Shown piece by piece: positions 31,141 through 39,030 of a stretch of DNA of 40,631 bases. A model generated the notes under the pieces. The model was not told the origin of the DNA, ran no database searches, and saw nothing but the letters and a program-made list of their open reading frames with translations. Position numbers and translations under genes: made by a program. Position 1 is the stretch's first letter. The number at the start of each line of letters is the position of its first letter. The stretch is from an uncultured Prevotellaceae bacterium (GTDB taxonomy: Bacteria; Bacteroidota; Bacteroidia; Bacteroidales; Bacteroidaceae): NCBI GenBank assembly GCA_947166155.1, contig CAMVDC010000007.1:1-40631 (forward strand). The letters run 5' to 3'.

Positions 31141-31953
31141 TTACCTTATCACTTCGGTAAACTCGGGTTGGGCACCTTCTGCCTTCGATTGCTGCACTTT
31201 CACTTGCAGGCTTTGTCCGTTTTCTTCGGCGGTGTAGAGGTAGTAGCATGTGTTGTCGCTCTCGGCTGAGGCCACAGCGGTTGGGGTTGCATGCAGCATG
31301 GGGTAGTCGCCACATGCAGCTTCGTAGCGCTCTTTGTCGGTATCGGTGAGTTCTGCTGATGCTGAATATTCGGGCGCAAAACCTTCACCTTCAATGTATT
31401 TGTTCAGTTTCAGGAAGTTCTCTACCTCGGCTGGTACGGCTTCCAGACGTGCGTTTCTCACTCCGTAGCCTTCAATCACGTTGGCTTCGGGTTGTGCTGC
31501 CTTGAGGTTGGCAGTGCTGGTGTTGAGGCCTCCGCTGCCGAATGTGCAGAATGTCACAATGGTCTTTCCGCTCAGGTCGGTGTTGTTGATGAATGTCTCG
31601 ACCGGTGGTGCGTAGGTTCCGAACCACACAGGGTAGCCGAGGAATATGACATCGTATTGGCTGAGGTCGGCCTCTATGGGCTTTATCTCGGGCAGTTTTC
31701 CCTCAGCTTTCTCTTGCTGACAGCGCTGTATGGTGGCTTGGAAGTCACCGTCGTAGGGTTGTGTGGCTACGATTTCCTCGATGTCGGCACCGAGTTGTGC
31801 CTGCAACTCGTTGGCCACGGTGCGTGTGGCACCCGTCTGCGAGTAGTAGAGTACTAACATTTTGGGGCTTTCTTCGCTGATTGACTGCTTCTTGTCGGTG
31901 TTGCACGACAGCATTGCAAGTGCTGCAATGGCTAAAAAGATTGTACGTTTCAT
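31141..31953 (-). CDS. Exported (lipoprotein) flavodoxin
   Basis: MKRTIFLAIAALAMLSCNTDKK lipobox; MLVLYYSQTGATRTVANELQAQLG FMN-binding loop; YDVIFLGYPVWFGTYAPPVETF. Start at ATG 31953. Confidence 0.87.
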   Translation of the reverse strand: MKRTIFLAIAALAMLSCNTDKKQSISEESPKMLVLYYSQTGATRTVANELQAQLGADIEEIVATQPYDGDFQATIQRCQQEKAEGKLPEIKPIEADLSQYDVIFLGYPVWFGTYAPPVETFINNTDLSGKTIVTFCTFGSGGLNTSTANLKAAQPEANVIEGYGVRNARLEAVPAEVENFLKLNKYIEGEGFAPEYSASAELTDTDKERYEAACGDYPMLHATPTAVASAESDNTCYYLYTAEENGQSLQVKVQQSKAEGAQPEFTEVIR

Positions 31954-32083
31954 AGGCAATGATTTATGAGTTGATACACCCTGCAAAGTTAATGAAAATA
32001 TGTGAATATTCGATTGCATGTAATAAACTTTTTGCATAAACGTGTATCTAAACATACGAATTAACTAACAAACTTTAATATTT

Positions 32084-33931
32084 ATGAATTATTTCAAGAT
32101 GTTGTTCATGGTGTTTATGGTGACAGTATCGATGAACGCACAAGATACCAACCCCGGCACCGAGACATTCAAGTCGAACTTACCGATTATTTTGATTGAC
32201 ACCGAGACTCAGCTGACAAACACCGAGAAGCGTCCCGCCCACATGAGGGTGATTTATGCTTCGGGACGCAAGCAGTACAGTTCCGACGAGACTGACTATC
32301 AGTACGATGGAACAGTTCGTATCAAGCTGCGCGGCAACAGTTCGCTCAGCTTTCCTCAGAAGAAATTCACCTTCGAAACATGCGATTCCGCCGAGAAGGA
32401 AGTCGATGTGCCCCTGCTTGGCATGCCAGCCGAGCACGATTGGGTGTTGCTCGCTCCATATACCGATGTGTCGATGATGCGCGATGCATTTGCCTTCCAG
32501 CTGTGGCGCGATATGGGCTATTGGGCTCCGCGCACAGTGCTTTGCGAGGTGGTGATCAACGGCCGATATGCAGGTGTCTACTCACTTGCCGAGTCGATAA
32601 AGCGCGGACCTGACCGCATGAATATCGACAAGCTCAAGAAGACCGACATCGAGGGCCGCGAGCTGACCGGCGGCTACCTGCTCCGTATCGACACATTCGA
32701 CGACGATGATGCCACGTTCCGCTCCAGTGTGCCCGGAGTGGGGCAGGGCATGTTTATGAGCGACATCACGTGGACATGCTTCTATCCCAAGAAGAAAAGC
32801 CTGCAACCCGAGCAACTGGCGTATATCAGCAGCTATGTCGACACGGTGGAACGCGCTATCGAGGCCGACAACTATGCCGACCCTGTCGAGGGGTATGCCA
32901 AGTATATCGACGTGCCTTCGTTTGTCGACTACCTCATCCACACCGAGCTCAGCCTCAATGCCGATGCATATAAGCGCAGTGCCTACTTCTTCAAGGAGAA
33001 GCAGAATGCCGACGGGACGGGCGGTAAGTTGCATGCGGGCACCGTGTGGGACTACAACTTGGCATACGGATGTTGCAGTTTCTGTAATGCCGACGATATC
33101 AACGCATGGGCATTCGAGGGATGCAACACCAACCCGACCCCACACATGTGGATTCGCCTGATGGGCGACAAGGCATTTGTCGACAAGGTGAAAGCCCGCT
33201 ATGCCGAGTTGCGCAAGGGTGCGCTGAGCACTAAGCACTTGTATGCCATCATCGATGGCTATGCATCGCAGCTGAAGGATGCCCAGAAGCGCCACTTCGA
33301 CCTCTATCCCGAATTGCTCGGCAGCGAGACGAAGCGCAATCCTGCGGGTAGCGGCATGATGGCCGGAATGGGCGGCGCGATGCCCGGATTCGATATGAGT
33401 CAGATGCCTGCAGGCGGTTTCCCAGGCTTCCCGGGCGGTGGTGCCGGTGGTGTGCAAGGCGGTTTCCCAGGTTTTCCTGGCGGAGCAGCAGGCTTCCCTG
33501 GTGGCGCGGCTAATGGAGCACAAGGTGGTTTCCCAGGTTTCCCCGGCGGATTCGGAGGTTTCTTCGGCGGTTTCTTTGGTCGTTTTCCTGTAGCGCCCGA
33601 TAGCGTTGCAACAGCTCAGGGAGGTGCTCCGGGCGGTTTCCCCGGCTTCCCTGGTGGCGGTGCAGGCGGTTTTATGGGCGGCTTCCCCGGTTTCCCGGGC
33701 GGTGAAGGTGGCGGTTTCGCAGGCGGATTCCCCGGCGCAGGTGGCATGCCCGGCTTTGCAGCTACGTTCGATCCATCGGGCAACGATGCCAATGCAATGG
33801 GCGGTGCGATGGGTGGCATGATGCTCTCGTGGTTCCGTTCCTACACGGTGAAGGACTATTCCGACGAGATAAAAATGCTGAAGCAATGGCTTGCCGACCG
33901 TCTGGCAGTGCTCGACGAGCGTTGGCTTTAA
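32084..33931 (+). CDS. CotH kinase family protein with Gly/Phe/Pro-rich insertion, 615 aa
   Basis: VRIKLRGNSSLSFPQKKFTFET, DWVLLAPYTDVSMMRDAFAFQL, GVYSLAESIKRGPDRMNI, HAGTVWDYNLAYG; GGFPGFPGG repeats near the C-terminus. Confidence 0.85.
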   Translation: MNYFKMLFMVFMVTVSMNAQDTNPGTETFKSNLPIILIDTETQLTNTEKRPAHMRVIYASGRKQYSSDETDYQYDGTVRIKLRGNSSLSFPQKKFTFETCDSAEKEVDVPLLGMPAEHDWVLLAPYTDVSMMRDAFAFQLWRDMGYWAPRTVLCEVVINGRYAGVYSLAESIKRGPDRMNIDKLKKTDIEGRELTGGYLLRIDTFDDDDATFRSSVPGVGQGMFMSDITWTCFYPKKKSLQPEQLAYISSYVDTVERAIEADNYADPVEGYAKYIDVPSFVDYLIHTELSLNADAYKRSAYFFKEKQNADGTGGKLHAGTVWDYNLAYGCCSFCNADDINAWAFEGCNTNPTPHMWIRLMGDKAFVDKVKARYAELRKGALSTKHLYAIIDGYASQLKDAQKRHFDLYPELLGSETKRNPAGSGMMAGMGGAMPGFDMSQMPAGGFPGFPGGGAGGVQGGFPGFPGGAAGFPGGAANGAQGGFPGFPGGFGGFFGGFFGRFPVAPDSVATAQGGAPGGFPGFPGGGAGGFMGGFPGFPGGEGGGFAGGFPGAGGMPGFAATFDPSGNDANAMGGAMGGMMLSWFRSYTVKDYSDEIKMLKQWLADRLAVLDERWL

Positions 33932-34008
33932 GCATTGCATCCGCAGACTTCACTTGTCAAACATTCGCAGACTTTAGCCCTGCGAGACACGCGACACCTT
34001 ATTGATTG

Positions 34009-34059
34009 ATGCGGCACGATTGATGGAATCCGACATGATTTCCGCCTTTCGTGCCGCAT
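34009..34059. terminator. Long inverted repeat downstream of the CotH gene (putative terminator)
   Basis: ATGCGGCACGA (34009-34019) and TCGTGCCGCAT (34049-34059), perfect 11-bp arms. Confidence 0.55.
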
Positions 34060-34094
34060 TTCTCGTGTTACAATCGCAAAAAGTTGCTAAAACA

Positions 34095-34126
34095 TTTGGT
34101 CAGTTCATAAAATAGTCGTACCTTTG
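34095..34126 (+). promoter_or_regulatory. Bacteroidetes-type promoter of the tRNA operon
   Basis: TTTG at 34095-34098, N20, TACCTTTG at 34119-34126. Confidence 0.8.
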
Positions 34127-34159
34127 CACTCGCTTTCGGAAATGAAAGCCATGAAGACT

Positions 34160-34232
34160 CGGGGTATAGCGCAGTTGGTAGCGTTCCTGGTTTGGGACCA
34201 GGCGGTCGCGTGTTCGAGTCACGCTGCCCCGA
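34160..34232 (+). tRNA. tRNA-Pro (anticodon TGG)
   Basis: CGGGGTATAGCGCAGTTGGTAGCG...CCTGGTTTGGGACCAGG...TTCGAGTC...TGCCCCGA cloverleaf. Confidence 0.95.
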
Positions 34233-34269
34233 CAATCAACGAGCGGAATCCGCCTAAGGATTTCTTCGA

Positions 34270-34344
34270 GGGCGCTTAGCTCAGCTGGTTCAGAGCGTCT
34301 GCCTTACAAGCAGAGGGTCGGCGGTTCGAATCCGTCAGCGCCCA
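34270..34344 (+). tRNA. tRNA-Val (anticodon TAC)
   Basis: GGGCGCTTAGCTCAGCTGGTTCAGAGC...CTGCCTTACAAGCAG...GGTTCGAATCC...GCGCCCA cloverleaf. Confidence 0.95.
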
Positions 34345-34353
34345 CACAGGAAG

Positions 34354-34381
34354 AGAGATTGACACGTCAATCTCTTTATTT
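34354..34381 (+). terminator. tRNA operon terminator
   Basis: AGAGATTGA-CACG-TCAATCTCT then TTATTT. Confidence 0.8.
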
Positions 34382-34408
34382 GTTTATAACCATAATCAGA
34401 CATGCCGT

Positions 34409-34741
34409 ATGAACGACTGGAAAGACCGACTGGGCGTGGTGTTTTCCACCAATCCCGACTACAACTACGAGACACAAGCCGACGAAGAGCCCGACACACT
34501 GCCCAAGAACCGACAGCGACTGAGGGTGAGCATCGAGAAAAACGGCCGCGGAGGCAAGGTGGTGACGCTGGTGAAGGGGTTTGTAGGCACAGCCGACGAC
34601 CTGAAGGAAGTGGGGCGTATGCTCAAGAGCCGCTGTGGAGTGGGTGGCAGTGTGAAGGATGGCGAGGTGATAATACAAGGCCAGCTGAAGGAAAAAGTCA
34701 TAAAGGTGTTGAAGGACGAGGGCTATTCCGACGTGAAATGA
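34409..34741 (+). CDS. yciH: SUI1/eIF1-family translation initiation factor (YciH-like), 110 aa
   Basis: RLRVSIEKNGRGGKVVTLVKGFVG...LKSRCGVGGSVKDGEVIIQGQ. Confidence 0.92.
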   Translation: MNDWKDRLGVVFSTNPDYNYETQADEEPDTLPKNRQRLRVSIEKNGRGGKVVTLVKGFVGTADDLKEVGRMLKSRCGVGGSVKDGEVIIQGQLKEKVIKVLKDEGYSDVK

Positions 34742-34801
34742 CACTGCTCTCCGACGTGTCTGAAAGCCTACGTTGATAATCAAGCAAATACATTCTCAAG
34801 C

Positions 34802-35021
34802 CGTCCCCTGTGCTTGAGAAAGTCGTCCCCCGTGCAGGGGACGACCGTTTTCTGCACGAAGTACGACCGTCCCCCGCACGGGGGACGACCCGAAAGGCCG
34901 CAGTCGCAGTGCCGAAAGGCCGCAGTCGCAGTGCCGAACGACCGCAGTCGCAGTGCCGAAAGGCCGCAGTCGCAGTGCTGAAAGGCCGCAGTCGCAGTGC
35001 CGAACGACCGCGGGCATTTTC
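34802..35021. repeat. 22-bp tandem array G (10 units in one register, two sequence families)
   Basis: Units start at 34802, 34824, 34846, 34868 (CGTCCCCCG.. hairpin family) and 34890, 34912, 34934, 34956, 34978, 35000 (CCGAAAGGCCGCAGTCGCAGTG family); every step is 22 bp. Confidence 0.95.
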
Positions 35022-35153
35022 TTTCATAGTCGCACTCATGTATAAAAACCGAGGCGAAAGATGAATAATGCAGTCGTAAATATGCATTCTTTCGCACTTT
35101 CGTTTTCGTGTTCATTCATTTTTTCGTAACTTTGCAATTCAAATTCCAAAAGC

Positions 35154-35885
35154 ATGATGAGCGTAGGACGCAGGCACACGATAGCATTGGTGAATCAGCA
35201 CAGCGGAGTGGGAAAAACCACGTCGGCGATAGGGCTGGCACAGGTTTTGGCTCGTGTGTGGCGCCAGCGAGTGCTGTTGGTGGATGCCGATCCGCTTTCG
35301 TCGCTTACCGAACGGCTCGATGTCGCTACGGCCGCTCGCCCTTTGCTCGACGACTGCATGCTTGGGCGCGCCACTGCCCACCAGTGCCTTGTGGCTGTAG
35401 GCGATGGAATCGACCTGCTGCCATGCAGTGCAGGGCTCGTGGGTTTCGAGCTTGAAGCCATCAATCGCGACAACCGTGCTTTGGTGCTCCGACAGGTGTT
35501 GGAGCCTCTCGTGCAGGATTACGACCACATCGTGATCGATACTCCGGCATCGCTCGGACAGCTCACCGTCAATGCATTGGCTGCTGCCGACGAACTGATC
35601 ATCCCGCTCCGCTGCGACTATTTCGCGAGCGAGGGCATGGCTGAACTGCTGAGCTTTGTGACCAAGATTAGAGCCGGAATCAATCCCGCCCTCAACCTCT
35701 GCACACTGCTTGCAACCCATGTAATCGACGGGTCGCGCTACGCGCAGCGCAACATGGCCGAGATTCGCAAGGTGTATGGGCCGCTGGTGGCCGATGCGGT
35801 AATCAGCGAAGGCGGCGACATGATGAAATGCTACGAGCTGTTGGTGGAGGAACTGAAATCAAAAAGAAGTCATAAGCACAGATGA
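35154..35885 (+). CDS. ParA/Soj-like P-loop ATPase with atypical Walker A, 243 aa
   Basis: TIALVNQHSGVGKTTSAIGLAQVLA, VLLVDADPLSSLT, YDHIVIDTPASLGQLTVNALAAADELIIPLRCDYFASEGMAELL. Upstream TAACTTTG at 35127. Confidence 0.88.
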   Translation: MMSVGRRHTIALVNQHSGVGKTTSAIGLAQVLARVWRQRVLLVDADPLSSLTERLDVATAARPLLDDCMLGRATAHQCLVAVGDGIDLLPCSAGLVGFELEAINRDNRALVLRQVLEPLVQDYDHIVIDTPASLGQLTVNALAAADELIIPLRCDYFASEGMAELLSFVTKIRAGINPALNLCTLLATHVIDGSRYAQRNMAEIRKVYGPLVADAVISEGGDMMKCYELLVEELKSKRSHKHR

Positions 35886-36718
35886 AACATATTGCACACA
35901 TATTCCGACTTATTGCGTTTGCGACCCTCGTGGTCGTGAGCGGTGGTGATGTGTGGGCGCAAGACACCATACAGAGCCGTGTGCCGAAAGCGCAGATACG
36001 GCGTCAACTGATGGTGGCAACAGCTGCCGACTCGGTCGCAGCCGCTGGCGGGCCGGCATCCGCCACTATGGCCGACTCGATAAAAGCCGACACTACGTCG
36101 GCGTTTGCCGATGTATCGACCGACACACTGCGTCTCTCGATGCTCAATGTCGAGCTGCCACAAGCTTCCGACGTGGCTTCAGCCTTGCAACAAGAGTCGA
36201 AGCAATTCATCCCCGACCCCAAGAAAGCCATGTGGCTCGCCATCGTGTTTCCCGGTGGCGGCCAAATCTACAACCGCAAATACTGGAAGTTGCCCCTCAT
36301 CTACGGCGGTTTCCTGGGTTGCGTATATGCCCTCAACTGGAACAACATGATGTATCGCGACTACTCGCAGGCCTATATCGACATCATGGACTCCGACCCC
36401 GCGACCAAGAGCTACGAGAATTTCGTGCCCCGCGGCTATGATATCAACCGCAACCTGACACGTGTGCAAGACCTTTTCCGCCGCAAGAAGAACTACTACC
36501 GCCGCTATCGCGACCTGAGCATGTTTATCATGATAGGCGTGTATGCCCTCTCGATAGTCGATGCATACGTTGATGCCGAGCTCTCGAGCTTCGACATCAG
36601 CCGCGAACTCTCGATGAAAGTGCGCCCATCAATCATCACCGCCGAGAAATACGAGATGGCTCAGCGCGGCTCGCTGGCCACACAGTCGTACGGTGTGAGA
36701 TGCAGCGTGAACTTCTGA
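35882..36718 (+). CDS. DUF5683-type membrane protein
   Basis: WLAIVFPGGGQIYNRKYWKLPLIYGGFLGCVYALNWNNMMYRDYSQAY; ATGA overlap with the ParA-like gene. Confidence 0.85.
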   Translation: MKHIAHIFRLIAFATLVVVSGGDVWAQDTIQSRVPKAQIRRQLMVATAADSVAAAGGPASATMADSIKADTTSAFADVSTDTLRLSMLNVELPQASDVASALQQESKQFIPDPKKAMWLAIVFPGGGQIYNRKYWKLPLIYGGFLGCVYALNWNNMMYRDYSQAYIDIMDSDPATKSYENFVPRGYDINRNLTRVQDLFRRKKNYYRRYRDLSMFIMIGVYALSIVDAYVDAELSSFDISRELSMKVRPSIITAEKYEMAQRGSLATQSYGVRCSVNF

Positions 36719-36757
36719 TAACCGGATACTTAAACCACATCGTATTACAGCCCAACC

Positions 36758-39010
36758 ATGAACGAAGACAACAACAAGGACCTGCAAGAGGAACAGATGG
36801 TCGACGATGCCTTCCAACACCTCATTGACTCATACCTGCAGACAAAGCATCGCAAGAAGGTAGACATCATACGCAAGGCATTCAACTTCGCACGCCTGGC
36901 GCACAAGGGGGTGCGCCGACTATCGGGCGAACCCTACATCATGCACCCCATTGCCGTGGCACAGATAGTGTGCAGCGAGATAGGGCTGGGATCTACGTCG
37001 ATATGTTCGGCATTGCTACACGATGTGGTCGAAGATACCGACTACACCGTCGAGGACATCGAAAACATGTTCGGACCCAAGATAGCGCAGATAGTCGACG
37101 GACTGACCAAGATATCGGGTGGAATATTCGGCGAGCATGCATCGGCACAAGCCGAGAACTTCAAGAAACTGCTGCTCACCATGAACGACGACATACGAGT
37201 CATCCTGATAAAGATGGCCGACCGCCTGCACAACATGCGCACACTGGGGTCACAACCGGCCAACAAGCGCTACAAGATATCGGGCGAAACACTCTACATC
37301 TACGCCCCGCTGGCCAACCGCCTTGGCCTCAACACCATCAAGTCGGAGCTCGAAAACCTAAGCTTCAAGTATGAGCACCCCGACGAATATGCAGCAATCA
37401 TAAAGAAACTCGAAGCCACCGAAAACGAGCGCAACACCGTGTTCGACGAGTTTACGGCACCCATCCGCACCCAACTCGACGCTATGGGCATCGAATACGA
37501 AATCAAGGCCCGCATCAAGTCGCCTTACTCCATCTGGAGCAAGATGCAGACAAAACACATACCGTTTGAGGAAATCTACGACATACTGGCCGTGCGTATC
37601 GTGTTCAAACCCCGCAAGGGAATAGCCGAACGCAACGAATGCTTCAACATCTACGTGGCACTCACGCAAATCTACTCGTCACACCCCGACCGCTTCCGCG
37701 ACTGGATAACACACCCCAAGGCCAACGGCTACAAGGCACTCCACGTCACACTCATGTCGAAGAAAGGCGAATGGATCGAAGTGCAGATACGAAGCGAATA
37801 CATGGACGAAATAGCCGAGAAAGGCTTTGCTGCCCACTGGAAGTACAAAGAAGGCAATGTCGACGGCGGTCAGGAAGAGACCGAACTCGACAAATGGCTC
37901 GTCACCATCAAGGAAATACTCGACGACCCACAGCCCGATGCCATGGACTTCCTCGACACCATAAAGCTCAACCTCTATGCATCCGAGATTTTCGTCTTCA
38001 CACCAAAAGGCGAAATACGCATACTGCCCACAGGCGCAACAGCACTCGACTTTGCTTTCTCCATACACACCGTAGTGGGAACACACTGCATCGGAGCCAA
38101 GGTAAACCACAAACTGGTGCCGATGACCTACAAACTGCAGAGCGGCGACCAGGTGGAGATACTCGCTTCGAGCAAGTCGACCGTCAACCGCGAATGGCTC
38201 AACATAGCCACCACTGCCAAGGCAACAACCAAAATCCTTGCTGCCGTGCGTAAGGAAGAACGAGCCATGCGCAAACAAGGCGACGAGATGCTCACACAGT
38301 TCCTTGCAAAACACGAACTGGTGAAAGACTCGGCAAATATCGACAAACTGTGTCGTCTGCACTCCATGGCCAAACCCGACGACCTCTATCTGGCCATCGG
38401 ACAAGGCAACATAGTGCTGGGCAACGACGACGAATCGCGCCTGAAAGAAAAAGCAGGAGGGCGAACATGGAACCGCATCCTGTCCTTCGGCCGCAAGAAG
38501 AACGCCAAGGAAAAGGAGGCCGACACATCGACTGCAGCCAACACCATGCCAACCTACGACAAGAAGAAGCCCATCGTGGTGTCGGAGTCGGTCATAGGTC
38601 AGCATTTCCATCTGTCAACTTGCTGCTCGCCAATCCCTGGCGATTCAATTATGGCATACCAAGACACGACAGGCGATATATACATACACCAGCTGAAGTG
38701 CCCCGTGGCGCTGAGACTGAAAGCCAACTCGGGCAACCGCCTCTACGATGCCAAATGGAACATGGCAGGCACGCAGCAGTTCATAGCATCAATCAAAATC
38801 AATGGTGTGGACAAGGTCGGGATGTTGAACCAAATAACACAGGTGGTGTCGCAGACACTCAATGTCAACATCCGCAAGTTGGAAATCGAGGCACGCGATG
38901 GCATATTCGAGGGAACCATCATCCTCTACGTGCATAGCACCAGCGAACTGCAAACCATTGTCAAGGACCTGAAGAAAATACCAAACATAAAACAAGTGAC
39001 TCGCATATAG
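36758..39010 (+). CDS. rel: Bifunctional (p)ppGpp synthetase/hydrolase, RelA/SpoT family, 750 aa
   Basis: HD motif SALLHDVVEDTDYTVEDI; HPKANGYKALHVTLMSKKGEWIEVQIRSEYMDEIAEKGFAAHWKYKEG; TGS (IFVFTPKGEIRILPTGATALDFAFSIH); C-terminal ACT. Confidence 0.95.
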   Translation: MNEDNNKDLQEEQMVDDAFQHLIDSYLQTKHRKKVDIIRKAFNFARLAHKGVRRLSGEPYIMHPIAVAQIVCSEIGLGSTSICSALLHDVVEDTDYTVEDIENMFGPKIAQIVDGLTKISGGIFGEHASAQAENFKKLLLTMNDDIRVILIKMADRLHNMRTLGSQPANKRYKISGETLYIYAPLANRLGLNTIKSELENLSFKYEHPDEYAAIIKKLEATENERNTVFDEFTAPIRTQLDAMGIEYEIKARIKSPYSIWSKMQTKHIPFEEIYDILAVRIVFKPRKGIAERNECFNIYVALTQIYSSHPDRFRDWITHPKANGYKALHVTLMSKKGEWIEVQIRSEYMDEIAEKGFAAHWKYKEGNVDGGQEETELDKWLVTIKEILDDPQPDAMDFLDTIKLNLYASEIFVFTPKGEIRILPTGATALDFAFSIHTVVGTHCIGAKVNHKLVPMTYKLQSGDQVEILASSKSTVNREWLNIATTAKATTKILAAVRKEERAMRKQGDEMLTQFLAKHELVKDSANIDKLCRLHSMAKPDDLYLAIGQGNIVLGNDDESRLKEKAGGRTWNRILSFGRKKNAKEKEADTSTAANTMPTYDKKKPIVVSESVIGQHFHLSTCCSPIPGDSIMAYQDTTGDIYIHQLKCPVALRLKANSGNRLYDAKWNMAGTQQFIASIKINGVDKVGMLNQITQVVSQTLNVNIRKLEIEARDGIFEGTIILYVHSTSELQTIVKDLKKIPNIKQVTRI

Positions 39011-39029
39011 ATTGCGAGTCACTTGTTTT
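38989..39029. terminator. Bidirectional terminator overlapping the 3' end of rel
   Basis: AAAACAAGTGACTCGCA (38989-39005), TATAGAT loop, TGCGAGTCACTTGTTTT (39013-39029); perfect 17-bp stem. Confidence 0.9.
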
Positions 39030-39030
39030 T

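Noticed and set aside
32582-33940. 452-aa minus ORF opposite the CotH gene
   Set aside because: Antisense reading of the Gly-rich repeat and kinase region; no promoter, RBS or domain.
34698-35115. Minus-strand ORFs with RSALRLRPFGTATAAFRHCDCG repeats
   Set aside because: Same artefact from array G; intergenic position and open in several frames.
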